Below are positions 1 to 8,917 of a stretch of DNA of 64,000 nucleotides, piece by piece (within the stretch, counting starts at the first letter, position 1; every line of letters begins with the position of its first letter). Both the position numbers and the translations under genes were made by a program. Origin of the DNA: Planctomycetota bacterium (GTDB taxonomy: Bacteria; Planctomycetota; B15-G4); NCBI GenBank assembly GCA_029259715.1, contig JAJDEP010000005.1, forward strand, positions 558,001 through 622,000. Direction: 5' to 3'. Under the pieces are notes generated by a model, which worked only from the letters and a program-made list of their open reading frames with translations, did no database searches and was not told where the DNA came from.

Positions 1-866
1 GCAAGACCACGCTGCTGCGCGTGCTCGCCGGCCTCGAGCCTCCTGCCGCCGGGCAGGTCGAGCGCCCGCAGGACCCGCCCGGCATGCACTTCCAGGACGG
101 CGGCCTGTGGCCACACATGACCGTCGCGCAACACCTCGCCTTCGTCGACACCCGCGGCGATCGGGAGTGGCGCACGCGCCTGCTCGAGACCTTCGACCTG
201 ACGGCCTTGACCGAGCGACGCCCCGAGAGCCTCTCGGGCGGTGAACAGGCGCGGCTCGGCCTGGCGCGCGCCCTGGCGGGACGGCCCCGCTGGGTGCTCC
301 TCGACGAACCCCTGGCCCACCTCGACCCGGCCGTCCGGGACGAAGTGCGTGCGACCCTGCCCGTGGCCCTCGACGACCTCGGCGCCGCCGCCATCGTGGT
401 GACGCACCAGGTCGACGACGTGCTCCTGTTCGGTGCGCGCCTGCTGTGCCTCACCGGCGACGGCGGGTGGTGGGACGGCCCCGCGCAGGTGGCCATCTCG
501 TCGCCGCCCAACGCCGCCCTGGCCGCCTGGTCGGAGCGCGGCACCTTGCTGTCCGGCCGGGCCGACGCCGAAGGCCACGTCGACTTCGGCTTCGGTCTCG
601 CGTGCGACGACGTCGCCCCGGGACGCCGCATCAAGGCCCTCCTCGACGCTCACGCCGTGCGCTTCGGAGCGCCGGACGCCCCCGGGCTCATGGGCACCCT
701 GGTGGCGCCGGACCAGCGCGGCGGCACCTGGGTCCGCATCAACGGTCGACTGGTGCGCTCGGCCGAGACCATGGGTTCACGCCGGCCCGGCTGTTCGGTG
801 CCCGTGAAGATCGAGGGCGCCGTGCGCATCCTCGACGACGGTCCGGGCGCGAGTCCCACCCGGTGA
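1..866 (+). CDS. ABC transporter ATP-binding protein (5' end outside window)
   Basis: This is the ATPase subunit of an ABC importer, which hydrolyses ATP at the cytoplasmic face of a permease. The reading frame is already open at base 3, where the end of a Walker A loop (KTTLLRVLAG) is encoded, so the start lies upstream. The signature LSGGEQ falls at 231-248, followed by Walker B (VLLDEP) and an H-loop (VVTHQ). About 130 residues beyond the nucleotide-binding core look like a TOBE/MOP-type C-terminal domain, as in molybdate, sulfate or polyamine importers. The substrate cannot be fixed without the missing permease and binding protein. The stop codon overlaps the next start by 4 bases (GTGA), suggesting translational coupling to the cytochrome gene. 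Confidence 0.9.
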   Translation, partial: KTTLLRVLAGLEPPAAGQVERPQDPPGMHFQDGGLWPHMTVAQHLAFVDTRGDREWRTRLLETFDLTALTERRPESLSGGEQARLGLARALAGRPRWVLLDEPLAHLDPAVRDEVRATLPVALDDLGAAAIVVTHQVDDVLLFGARLLCLTGDGGWWDGPAQVAISSPPNAALAAWSERGTLLSGRADAEGHVDFGFGLACDDVAPGRRIKALLDAHAVRFGAPDAPGLMGTLVAPDQRGGTWVRINGRLVRSAETMGSRRPGCSVPVKIEGAVRILDDGPGASPTR

Positions 867-1924
867 ACGGCCGCGTCGTCGCCGGCGTGGTGCTGCTCGC
901 CGTGAGCGGCGTGCTGCTCTTCGCGTTGGGCCCCGGGGACGAGGCGGGCGACGTGACCTTGCCGGCCGGCGGCGCCACCGTCCTGGCCGGACCGACCACT
1001 TGCCTGCCGTGCCACGCCAACGTCGTGACCGAATGGCGCGACTCCATGCACGCCGAGTCCTTCACCGATCCACAGGTGCGCGCGCCGGACCAGTCCGACA
1101 ACTTCCGCAAGACCGAGTGCCTGCCGTGCCACACACCCCGACCGCTCTTCGAACACGGCATCGAACCAGGCGCGCGGGTGCTCGCCCGGGTCGAGCGACG
1201 CGCCGACGGTGTCGACTGTCTCTCGTGCCACGGCCTGCCGGCCGACGACGGCGGCGGCGTCGCGGCATCGCGGGCCGGGCTCACCGGCGCCTGCCGGCCG
1301 ACGTTGCGAACCGAGCTCTCCACCCACTTCTCCTGCGCGGCCTGCCACGACCAGCACAACACCAACCAGGAGTGGCTGGTCTCCCCCGCCGCGGCGCGTG
1401 GTGATGACTGCATCTCCTGCCACATGCCGCGGGTCCAGCGCAGCGGCGCCGAAGTCGGCGCGCCGCGCGCCGGGCGCTCCCACCGGTTCCTCGGCGGACG
1501 GGACGAGGAGTTCACGCTGCAGGCCATCGACCTGACCCACGAGTTGTCCGCTGACGGCCGCACCCTCACCGCGCGGCTGCACAACCGCTTCGCCGGTCAC
1601 AACCTGCCCACCGATTCGCGCAACCGGGCCCTCGACCTGGTGGTGACCCTCTTCGACGCCCACGGTCGCGCCCTCGGTCCCCCGCCGGGCACCGAGCGTG
1701 AGAGCTGGGAGCAGGACGGCACCGCCCGGCGCCGCTTCCGCAATCCGTATCGCAGCTCCGGCGCCCCGAGCACCCAGCTGCCCGCCGGCGAGACCGCCAG
1801 CGTGTCGGTCGAGGTCCCGGCGACGGCGGTCCGCGCGGTCATCGGGCTGCACTACAAGTTGCAGCCCTTCGTCCGGGACGATTCGGCGCACTGGAGCCGT
1901 CGAATCGAGGTCGACCTGGATTAG
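863..1924 (+). CDS. Pentaheme c-type cytochrome, membrane-anchored or secreted
   Basis: Probable periplasmic multiheme electron carrier or redox enzyme of 353 residues. A hydrophobic N-terminal segment (residues 5-23) serves as signal or anchor. Five CxxCH heme c motifs follow: CLPCH at residue 47, a second CLPCH, CLSCH, CAACH and CISCH. The segment after the first heme (EWRDSMHAESF) resembles cytochrome c554-like multiheme families. The last ~120 residues contain no heme motif and look beta-rich. The GTG start is chosen because it forms a GTGA overlap with the upstream ABC gene and directly precedes the signal segment. The redox partner and substrate are unknown. Confidence 0.85.
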   Translation: MNGRVVAGVVLLAVSGVLLFALGPGDEAGDVTLPAGGATVLAGPTTCLPCHANVVTEWRDSMHAESFTDPQVRAPDQSDNFRKTECLPCHTPRPLFEHGIEPGARVLARVERRADGVDCLSCHGLPADDGGGVAASRAGLTGACRPTLRTELSTHFSCAACHDQHNTNQEWLVSPAAARGDDCISCHMPRVQRSGAEVGAPRAGRSHRFLGGRDEEFTLQAIDLTHELSADGRTLTARLHNRFAGHNLPTDSRNRALDLVVTLFDAHGRALGPPPGTERESWEQDGTARRRFRNPYRSSGAPSTQLPAGETASVSVEVPATAVRAVIGLHYKLQPFVRDDSAHWSRRIEVDLD

Positions 1925-2013
1925 CCGGCGGTCATTCCCTACAAGCGGGGGCCGCCGTCCTGGACGAGCATCCGCCCGTTTCCGGCACTTTCCGACGCAG
2001 CACGGGTCCCTCG

Positions 2014-2574
2014 ATGAAGCCCAATCCCGACCCCCGTCGGCGCGCTGCCCGCCTCCCGGGTCCGCGCCCCCTGGCGACCCTGCTCGCGGGCGCCCTCCTG
2101 GCCCTGCTGCCGGCCTGCGCCGTGGGCACCTACCTCGGCGACCGGGGCATGGACCTCATCGACGTGGTCGACCTCAAGTACGGCTTCGGCGCGGAGACCT
2201 TCGGCATCGGCGGCAAGTTGGAGATCACCGAATTCTTCGGCCTAGCCGCGGGCTACGGCCGCTCCGACCTCGTCCACGAGGGGCGCGGGCGCTTCGCCTG
2301 GGACGAGGAGAACCACTTCGGCCACTACGTCCTGTTCGGCGGCGACGGCCCGTCGAGCCGGCCGACCATGAACTTCTCCTTCATGAATCCGTTCTACTAT
2401 GGCCCCCTGTCGGCGCAGTGGCGTGTCGGTCTCGAGGTCCTGCTGCCGCGCGCCCACATGGGCGGATACCTCAACCTGATGGAAATCGTCGATCTCTTCG
2501 CCGGCCTGGTCACCCTCGACCCGTCCGGCGACGATGGCGTCAGCCGCGGCGAACCCTTGGAGATCATCGAGTGA
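2014..2574 (+). CDS. Predicted lipoprotein, tandem family member 1
   Basis: A 186-residue protein with an arginine-rich n-region, a hydrophobic core and a lipobox ending LLPAC (Cys35), so it is predicted to be a lipoprotein. I do not recognise a named family. The mature part begins AVGTY and contains VDLKYGFG, then glycine-rich beta-like strands. It ends with a segment of the form YLNLMEIVDLFAG followed by DPSGDD. The next gene shares both the VDLKY block and this C-terminal signature, and the gene at 62471-63277 shares the AVGTY start and the C-terminal signature, so the three look paralogous. The stop overlaps the next start by 4 bases. Confidence 0.75.
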   Translation: MKPNPDPRRRAARLPGPRPLATLLAGALLALLPACAVGTYLGDRGMDLIDVVDLKYGFGAETFGIGGKLEITEFFGLAAGYGRSDLVHEGRGRFAWDEENHFGHYVLFGGDGPSSRPTMNFSFMNPFYYGPLSAQWRVGLEVLLPRAHMGGYLNLMEIVDLFAGLVTLDPSGDDGVSRGEPLEIIE

Positions 2575-3170
2575 AGCGTCTTCCCCTCCTGGCCCTGCTC
2601 GCCCTGCTCTGCTGCACGTCCGCGTGCCAGACCTACGTGCGTCCCCGCCTGCTCGATGCTCTCGACATGGTCGACCTGAAGTACGCCTGCAACTTCAACA
2701 GCCTCGGGTTGGGAGCCAAGTTCGAGCTGACCGATTACGGCGGGCTGGGCATCGGCTTCGGCACCTACGCCGACGTGAAGGAGAGCTACGGCCGCCTCGA
2801 GCGCCGCTCGCACATGGACTTCGTGCACCTGCTCGTCTTTGGCGCCGATGGTCCGCCGCTGATGGAAGGCATGCGGCCGAGCGTGGCGTTCTACGGCGCG
2901 GGCATCAACTGCTGCCAGATCCGCCGGGCCCCCGTCATCGACCGCTTCCGCGTCGGCGGTGAGTTGCTGCTGTTCAGCGCCCTTGGCGGGGCCTACCTCA
3001 ACTTCGGAGAGATGTTCGACTTCGCCGTCGGCATCGTCGGCTTCGACCCGGCCGGCGACGACCTGTGGTTGTGGGACACGCCGCTCGACCTCGGCGACAA
3101 CGACCCGCCGGACGCGAGCCTCGAGTTCACCGGACCGCCGCGCTACATCGACCCGGATCCGGTTCCCTAG
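2571..3170 (+). CDS. Predicted lipoprotein, tandem family member 2
   Basis: A 199-residue protein starting at a GTG that forms a GTGA overlap with the preceding stop. The signal peptide is short and leucine-rich and ends CTSAC (Cys19), a slightly irregular lipobox. The mature part contains VDLKYACN, then G-rich strand-like stretches. Its C-terminal signature, YLNFGEMFDFAVG then DPAGDD, matches the upstream neighbour. It is best read as a tandem duplicate that has diverged strongly. Function is unknown. A small outer-membrane-associated beta-rich fold is a guess. Confidence 0.75.
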   Translation: MKRLPLLALLALLCCTSACQTYVRPRLLDALDMVDLKYACNFNSLGLGAKFELTDYGGLGIGFGTYADVKESYGRLERRSHMDFVHLLVFGADGPPLMEGMRPSVAFYGAGINCCQIRRAPVIDRFRVGGELLLFSALGGAYLNFGEMFDFAVGIVGFDPAGDDLWLWDTPLDLGDNDPPDASLEFTGPPRYIDPDPVP

Positions 3171-3194
3171 GAACCCACTCCGAAGCGCCCGTTC

Positions 3195-4325
3195 CTAAGC
3201 GCCTGTCGGCGAGCGGGGCGCCCGGTTCGCACCCACGTAGCCGCGCAGCAAGCGGTCGGGGCCCACGGCGATCACGGCGACATCCACCAGTCCCAGCGCG
3301 GCCGCGACCGCCTCGGGGGAGGTCGCGTCCAAGGCGCGATCGGTCAAGGCCGGCAGGGCCCCCGGGCCCAGGGGCTCGGGGCACAGGAACACGTCCACCT
3401 GATCGACGAGCCCGGCCCGCAGGACGCTCGTCAACGTCGTCGCGCCGCCCTCGACCATGAGCCGGCGCACGCCCCGCAGATGCAGTGAGGCCATGACGCC
3501 GTGGAGCCAATCATCCCCGCCGGGGATGCGCAGCACCGCCGCCCCGTCGTTCTCCAACGACTGCGCCGGCTGCTCGTCGGCCTCGGGCGTGGTGTAGATC
3601 CAGGTGTCGGTGCCCGCCCCCGACGCCATCACCCGCGCGCCCAGCGGCGTGCGCAGCTCCGGGTCGAGGATCACACGGTGACCGGGGCGCACCACCGGCA
3701 CATCTCCCCGGGCCGTCAGGCGCGGGTCGTCGGCGAGCACGGTGCCGACGCCCACCAGCACACCGTCGAGGTGGGCCCGCCAGCGGTGCAGCAGCGCGCG
3801 TGAGGCCTCCGAGCTGATCGCGGCCGGGCCGCCGCCGGGGGGGGCGATGGCCCCGTCGCTCGACATGGCCCACTTGGCGATGACCCAGGGCCGCGCGAGG
3901 GCCTGGGCGGACACGAACGGCTCGAGCAGGGCGACGCAGTCGGCAGCGTCGGCCACGTGCACCGAGACTCCCCCCGCCTCCAGGATCGAGAGGCCCGCGC
4001 CTTGGTGTCCGACCTGGGGATCGCGGCAGCCGACCACGACCCGGGCGACCCCCGCCCGCAGCAGGGCGTCCGTGCACGCGCCGGTCTTGCCCCGCGTCGA
4101 GCAGGGCTCGAGGGTCACGCACACCGTCGCGCCGCGGGCCGCCGAGCCCGCCGCCGCCAGCGCCACGATCTCGGCGTGGGCACCGCCGAAGTCCGCGTGC
4201 CAGCCCTCCCCGACGACGTCACCGTCGCGCAGGACCACGGCCCCCACCACAGGGTTGGGCTCGACGTCGAAGCGCCCGCGGGCCGCGAGCGACACCGCCC
4301 GCGCGAGGGCCTGGTGCTCGTCCAT
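3195..4325 (-). CDS. ribD: Riboflavin biosynthesis bifunctional deaminase/reductase RibD
   Basis: Catalyses deamination of the pyrimidine intermediate of riboflavin synthesis and then NADPH-dependent reduction of its ribosyl chain. The 376-residue protein has the usual two domains. The N-terminal zinc deaminase carries HAE (His50, Glu52) and the paired cysteines in EPCSTRGKTGAC (Cys75, Cys84). The C-terminal reductase half starts near residue 145 and includes the glycine-rich block MVEGGATT. It lies 5 bases downstream of miaB on the same strand, so the two are probably cotranscribed. No other rib gene and no FMN riboswitch is visible here. Confidence 0.95.
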   Translation of the reverse strand: MDEHQALARAVSLAARGRFDVEPNPVVGAVVLRDGDVVGEGWHADFGGAHAEIVALAAAGSAARGATVCVTLEPCSTRGKTGACTDALLRAGVARVVVGCRDPQVGHQGAGLSILEAGGVSVHVADAADCVALLEPFVSAQALARPWVIAKWAMSSDGAIAPPGGGPAAISSEASRALLHRWRAHLDGVLVGVGTVLADDPRLTARGDVPVVRPGHRVILDPELRTPLGARVMASGAGTDTWIYTTPEADEQPAQSLENDGAAVLRIPGGDDWLHGVMASLHLRGVRRLMVEGGATTLTSVLRAGLVDQVDVFLCPEPLGPGALPALTDRALDATSPEAVAAALGLVDVAVIAVGPDRLLRGYVGANRAPRSPTGA

Positions 4326-4330
4326 CCCGC

Positions 4331-5707
4331 TCAGGCGACGGGAGCGGCCACCCGCTCACCGCTCAACGTGAGCGCCGTGGCGTCGTTGACCTGCACCGAC
4401 ACGAGCGCGTCCACCCACTCCGGTTCGCCGGGGAAGACGATCCGATCAAAGGCCAGCGTGCGCCCGAACAGGCGCGTCGCGTCGCGCCGGCTCGCACCCT
4501 CCACGAGCACTTCGTGCACGCTGCCGAGCATGCCCCGGTGACGCTCCAGCATGATCTCGTTCTGCCGCGTCAGCAGCTCCGCGAGACGGCGCCGCTTGAC
4601 CTCGTCGGGGACGTCGTCGTCGAGGCGTCCCCAGGCCGGCGTGCCGGGGCGCGGTGAGTAGCGGAAGATGTAGGCCTGGCTGAAGCGGACGGCGTCGAGC
4701 AGGGCCAGCGTGGCCTGGTGGTCGTCTTCGGTCTCGCCGCAGAACCCGGCGATGATGTCGCCGCCAAGCTCGATGCCCGGAACCCGCGCCCGCAGCTGCT
4801 CGACGATCTGCAGGTAGCGCGCCACCGTGTACCCGCGCGCCATGCGCCGCAGCACGGCGTCGCTGCCCGACTGGGGCGGCAGGTGCAGGAACAGCCCGGC
4901 CTTGGGACAGGCCGCCATGGCCTCGATGAGCGCGTCGTCCATCTCCTCGGGATGGCTGGTGATGAAGCGCACCCGCTGCAGTCCGTCCATCTCCTGCAGG
5001 GCCGCCAGCAAGTCGCCCAGCGAACGCCCTTCGCGGCGTCCCCAACCGTTCACCGTCTGCCCCAACAGCGTGAGCTCCTGCACGCCGTCGTCCACCAGCG
5101 CACGGCACTCGGTCAGGATGTCGTCCATGGGCCGGCTGACCTCGTCGCCGCGGGTCTTCGGCACCACGCAATAGGTGCAGCGCTTGTGGCAGCCACGCAT
5201 GACCGAGACGAAGGCCCGCGCCTTGTGGGGACGCAGAGCGGGATCACGCGGCGTGCGCACGTCCGGGGCGCCCTCGATGGCGAGCACCCGCGTGTGGTCC
5301 GCGCGGACCTCGTCGAGGATGTCGGCCACCGCCGGGAAGTCCCGCGTGCCGGCCACGAAGTCGAGGGAGGGCCAACGCTTGAGCAGCGCATCTCCCTCGC
5401 GCTGGGCCATGCAGCCCAGCACGCCCACCGCGAGTTCGGGCCGGCGCTGCTTGAGCTGCGCCAATTCGCCCAGGTGGCTGTGCACGCGATGCTCGGCCTG
5501 GTCGCGGATCGAGCAGGTGACGAGCATGACCGCATCGGCCTCCTCGTCGCGATCGGTGAAGTCGTAGCCGCCACGCCGCAGGGCCGTGGCCATCAGCTCG
5601 GCATCGAGCTTGTTCATCTGGCAGCCGAACACCTCCAGCAGGACCTTGGGTCCGCCGGCATGTCCGGGAGGAGGCGGGCTGAGGACGGCATCGTTCACGC
5701 CGGGCAT
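4331..5707 (-). CDS. miaB: tRNA-2-methylthio-N6-dimethylallyladenosine synthase MiaB
   Basis: Radical-SAM methylthiotransferase that adds ms2 to i6A37 of tRNAs. The 458-residue length is normal. The N-terminal domain binds the auxiliary 4Fe-4S cluster with Cys29 (FGCQMN), Cys65 (TCSIRDQAE) and Cys99 (LGCMAQ). The radical-SAM triad is CHKRCTYC (Cys173, Cys177, Cys180). A TRAM domain occupies the C-terminus. FGCQMN and TCSIRDQAE point to MiaB rather than RimO or MtaB. It is the first gene of a short minus-strand pair with ribD. Confidence 0.95.
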   Translation of the reverse strand: MPGVNDAVLSPPPPGHAGGPKVLLEVFGCQMNKLDAELMATALRRGGYDFTDRDEEADAVMLVTCSIRDQAEHRVHSHLGELAQLKQRRPELAVGVLGCMAQREGDALLKRWPSLDFVAGTRDFPAVADILDEVRADHTRVLAIEGAPDVRTPRDPALRPHKARAFVSVMRGCHKRCTYCVVPKTRGDEVSRPMDDILTECRALVDDGVQELTLLGQTVNGWGRREGRSLGDLLAALQEMDGLQRVRFITSHPEEMDDALIEAMAACPKAGLFLHLPPQSGSDAVLRRMARGYTVARYLQIVEQLRARVPGIELGGDIIAGFCGETEDDHQATLALLDAVRFSQAYIFRYSPRPGTPAWGRLDDDVPDEVKRRRLAELLTRQNEIMLERHRGMLGSVHEVLVEGASRRDATRLFGRTLAFDRIVFPGEPEWVDALVSVQVNDATALTLSGERVAAPVA

Positions 5708-5809
5708 TGTGCCAGATCACGACGGCCGCTCGGGCGCGGGCAGGCCTGCGGCTCTCGAAGTGACCAACGGGACGGGTCACCGGTAAGGACCACCGGGACG
5801 GCGCGCGCT

Positions 5810-5838
5810 TTGACACGGCCCCCGGTGCGGTCTAGCTT
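5810..5838 (+). promoter_or_regulatory. Putative housekeeping promoter for the TPR lipoprotein gene
   Basis: TTGACA (5810-5815) and TAGCTT (5833-5838, fitting TAnnnT) are separated by 17 bases. The start site predicted about 7 bases after the -10 falls on the GTG start codon at 5845, so the message may be leaderless. Confidence 0.5.
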
Positions 5839-5844
5839 CCGTCC

Positions 5845-7128
5845 GTGCCGTACCGAGCCCGCACCCGCCCGCCTCGAGTCGCTCGAGGACTCCTGGTCGC
5901 CACCCTGCTGTGCGCTTGCGGTCCGTCTACCGACGCCCAGGATGCGGACCCGGGCGTCGCTTCCCCGCAGGCGTCAGAGAGGGCCGTGGTGCCCACCGAT
6001 GCGCCGGTGGCCCCGCCGACGGGCACGCCTGCCGCCGACAATCCGAGTCTGCCCGGCCCCGACCGGCTCGACGGCGAGGCCGAATCGCTGTGGGCCGCCG
6101 GCCTGCGCGTCGAGGCCCTGGCGGTCATGGCGGACGAACTGGCTGCGACCCCCGACGACCAACCCCTGCGTCGGCTGTACGCCGAACGCCTCATGACCGT
6201 CCACCGCTATGCCGAGGCGCTGCAGACCGTGGCCCCCTTGGGTCCGCAGGCCGACGCGCTGCGCGGCCGGGCCCACTACCTGCTCGGGGAGTTCGCCCCG
6301 GCCGCCCCCCTGCTGGCCGCGACCGCCTCCGGACAGGGCCCCACCGCGACGCTCATGTTGATGGACGCCCTCGAGGCGCTCGGACGGGGCGACGAGGCCG
6401 TCGCCGTGGCCGAACAGGCCGGCGAGCGGCTCGGCGCTGAGCACCCCCAACTGCTGGCCTTTCGAGGACGACGCGCCGCGCTGGCCGAACGCCCCGAGGA
6501 CGCCGCCGACTTGTTCCGCCAGGCCCTTGCGGCCGACCCGCTGCAGCTCGAGGCGCTGTACGGCCTCGGCCAGGCGCTGCTGCGCACCGGCGCGCGCACC
6601 GAGGCGCTCGAGGTGTTGCAGCGTCATCGTGAACTCGTCCCCCTGCGGGACCGCTACGACTTCGCCCTGCGCGCCGTCGACCTCGCCCCCACCCGCGCCA
6701 GCAACCACGCGCAGCTCGGCGACGTGCTGCGCTCGCTGGGGCAGCACGACGAGGCCCTCGAGCGCTTCGCCCACGCCCAGACGCTGGCGACACCCGACGA
6801 GGTCGTGGCCGTGACCTTGCGCCACGCCCGTGCGATCCTCGACGTGACCGAGGACGTCGAGCGCTGCATCGCGCTCCTCGACGAGGTCGCGAGCACGGGC
6901 AGCGACCCGCGCCTGCCCGTGCGCGCCGGCGACGTGCTCATGCGCGCCGGCCGCCTGGGCGAGGCGGTCATGCGCTTCGAGTGGGCCCAGCGCATGCGAC
7001 CCGAGGACGTCCAGATCGGCGCACGGCTCACGCGGGCCCTCGATGCCCTCGAGGCCGAGGTCGAGGCGGTCCGGGCTCACGGCAAGCCCCTCGACCCCCA
7101 CGGCACGCCGCCGGGGGACCACCGCTGA
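5845..7128 (+). CDS. TPR-repeat lipoprotein
   Basis: A 427-residue protein. After an arginine-rich start and a hydrophobic stretch, the signal ends in TLLCAC, a plausible lipobox, so it is likely anchored in an envelope membrane. From about residue 75 to 410 it consists of tetratricopeptide-like helix pairs (for example ALYGLGQALLRTGARTEAL). The most likely role is a scaffold for protein-protein interaction. The GTG start follows a good TTGACA promoter so closely that no Shine-Dalgarno site fits. The next gene starts inside its stop region, so the two probably form an operon. Confidence 0.8.
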   Translation: MPYRARTRPPRVARGLLVATLLCACGPSTDAQDADPGVASPQASERAVVPTDAPVAPPTGTPAADNPSLPGPDRLDGEAESLWAAGLRVEALAVMADELAATPDDQPLRRLYAERLMTVHRYAEALQTVAPLGPQADALRGRAHYLLGEFAPAAPLLAATASGQGPTATLMLMDALEALGRGDEAVAVAEQAGERLGAEHPQLLAFRGRRAALAERPEDAADLFRQALAADPLQLEALYGLGQALLRTGARTEALEVLQRHRELVPLRDRYDFALRAVDLAPTRASNHAQLGDVLRSLGQHDEALERFAHAQTLATPDEVVAVTLRHARAILDVTEDVERCIALLDEVASTGSDPRLPVRAGDVLMRAGRLGEAVMRFEWAQRMRPEDVQIGARLTRALDALEAEVEAVRAHGKPLDPHGTPPGDHR

Positions 7129-8870
7129 GACCGGACATCCGTCCCGCGTGGTGGCGGCGCCGGAGTCGGCGCGCCGCCTGCGTCTTCGCGCTGGGGGTCG
7201 CCGTAGCGGGTTGCGGGGGCGAATCAGAAGCGGGATTGCCGCCGTCCGCCGCGACCGCCGATGCGCCCTGGTTCACGGACGTGACCGCCGCCGCCGGCCT
7301 CGATTTCCTCCACGACAGCGGCCTCTCCCCGGAGCGGCACCTGCCCGAGACCATGGGCGCGGGCGCGGCCCTCATCGACGTGGACGGCGATGACGATCTC
7401 GACCTGTACCTGTTGCAGGGCGGCCCCTTCCCGCCGGCGCCGCCCGGCGGGAAGGCCCCCCCGACGAGCCCCGCCAACGCGCTGTACCTGAACGACGGGA
7501 GCGGACGCTTCTCCGCGGCCGGTGCCGCCGCCGGCGCTGCCGCCCACACGGGCTACGCCATGGCGGTCGCCACCGGGGACGTGGACGGCGACGGCGACAC
7601 CGACTTGTTCGTGACCAACTTCGGGCCCGATGTGCTGCTGCTCAACGACGGGGCCGGGCGTTTCACCGAGGCCACCCCACCTGTCCTCGCCGATCCCCGC
7701 TGGACCAGCAGCGCCGCGTTCTTCGACGCCGACAACGACGGCGACCTCGACCTCTATGTCAGCGCCTACGTCGACATCGACGTCGCGGCACCGACGTGGT
7801 GCGGCGACCGGCGCCCGGGCTGGCGCAGCTATTGCCACCCCGACGTCTACGCCGGGCTGCCCGACCGCTTCTATCGCAACGACGGGCGCGGGGGCTTCAC
7901 GGAGGCGACGGCCGCGGCAGGGCTCGAGTCGCCCCCCGGGCGGCCGGGCAAGGGCCTGGGTGTGCTGCCGTTCGACGCTGACGCCGACGGAGATCTCGAC
8001 CTCTACGTCGCCAACGACAGCGTGGAGAACCGGCTCTGGATCAACACCGGTGACGGGCGCTTCGAGGACGGCACCCTGATCTCGGGCACCGGCACCAACG
8101 CCCGCGGCCTGTCCGAGGCCGGCATGGGCGTGGCGGCCGGCGACGTCGACGGAGACGGCGATCTCGACCTGTTCGTCACGAACTTCGACGACGAGTCGAA
8201 CACGCTGTACCGCAACGACGGCGCGGGGCTGTTCACCGACGTCACCGTGTCGACGGGGCTCGAGGCGCCCAGCCGCATCCCCGTGGGCTTCGGCACCGTG
8301 CTGGCCGACTTCGACCACGACGGCGACCTCGACCTGGCCGTGACGAACGGACACATCATCGACAACGTCGAGCTCTACTTCGACGGCAAGACCCATGCCC
8401 AGACATCCCAGCTGTTCAGCAACGACGGGCTCGGTCGCTTCACCGACGTCACGGCCCGGGCCGGCGGGCTCTCGGCCCGTCCCCTCGTGGGGCGCGGCCT
8501 GTATGCCGGCGACCTCGATGGCGACGGCGACCTCGACCTGGTCGTGACCCAGTGTGGTGGGCCGGCCCTGCTGCTGCGCAATGACCGGGCCCCGCCGGGG
8601 ACCGGCATCGTGGTGGCCGGCATCCCGCCGGGGACCCGGGTCGTCGCCACGACCCCGGACGGGACCTCCAGGGTGCGCGAGGTCACCGCCGCCGGGAGCT
8701 ACTACGGCGCCGGCCCGGCGCGGCTCCATCTGGCGCTGCCCACCACGACGACGCGCTTCGCCCTGCAGCTCGCGACGCCGGGCTCCCCGCTGCTCGAACG
8801 GGTGGTTCCCGCCCGCGGCGGCCCCCTGCACGTACTCGTGCCCGGCGACGCGGGCCTGACTTGGCGCTGA
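7125..8870 (+). CDS. FG-GAP/VCBS-repeat lipoprotein with ASPIC/UnbV C-terminus (CRTAC1-like)
   Basis: A secreted beta-propeller-type protein of about 581 residues. It has a lipobox (AVAGC) after an arginine-rich n-region. Multiple calcium-binding FG-GAP/VCBS repeats follow, with the recurring pattern DVDGDGDxDLxVTN. The last ~100 residues resemble the ASPIC/UnbV domain. The family occurs widely in bacterial envelopes and mediates adhesion or binding; no catalytic motif is seen. The start is unusual: no ATG, GTG or TTG lies between the upstream coding region and the signal peptide. CTG at 7125 forms a 4-base CTGA overlap with the upstream stop, mirroring the GTGA/ATGA overlaps common here. Confidence 0.85.
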   Translation: MRPDIRPAWWRRRSRRAACVFALGVAVAGCGGESEAGLPPSAATADAPWFTDVTAAAGLDFLHDSGLSPERHLPETMGAGAALIDVDGDDDLDLYLLQGGPFPPAPPGGKAPPTSPANALYLNDGSGRFSAAGAAAGAAAHTGYAMAVATGDVDGDGDTDLFVTNFGPDVLLLNDGAGRFTEATPPVLADPRWTSSAAFFDADNDGDLDLYVSAYVDIDVAAPTWCGDRRPGWRSYCHPDVYAGLPDRFYRNDGRGGFTEATAAAGLESPPGRPGKGLGVLPFDADADGDLDLYVANDSVENRLWINTGDGRFEDGTLISGTGTNARGLSEAGMGVAAGDVDGDGDLDLFVTNFDDESNTLYRNDGAGLFTDVTVSTGLEAPSRIPVGFGTVLADFDHDGDLDLAVTNGHIIDNVELYFDGKTHAQTSQLFSNDGLGRFTDVTARAGGLSARPLVGRGLYAGDLDGDGDLDLVVTQCGGPALLLRNDRAPPGTGIVVAGIPPGTRVVATTPDGTSRVREVTAAGSYYGAGPARLHLALPTTTTRFALQLATPGSPLLERVVPARGGPLHVLVPGDAGLTWR

Positions 8871-8917
8871 CCATCCTCACGGGGCGCTCTCCCGGTTCGT
8901 AGGATGGGCCGCCCCGA

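Noticed and set aside
5708..5809. FMN riboswitch for ribD
   Set aside because: ribD follows miaB after 5 bases, and nothing in the region upstream of miaB looks like an RFN element.
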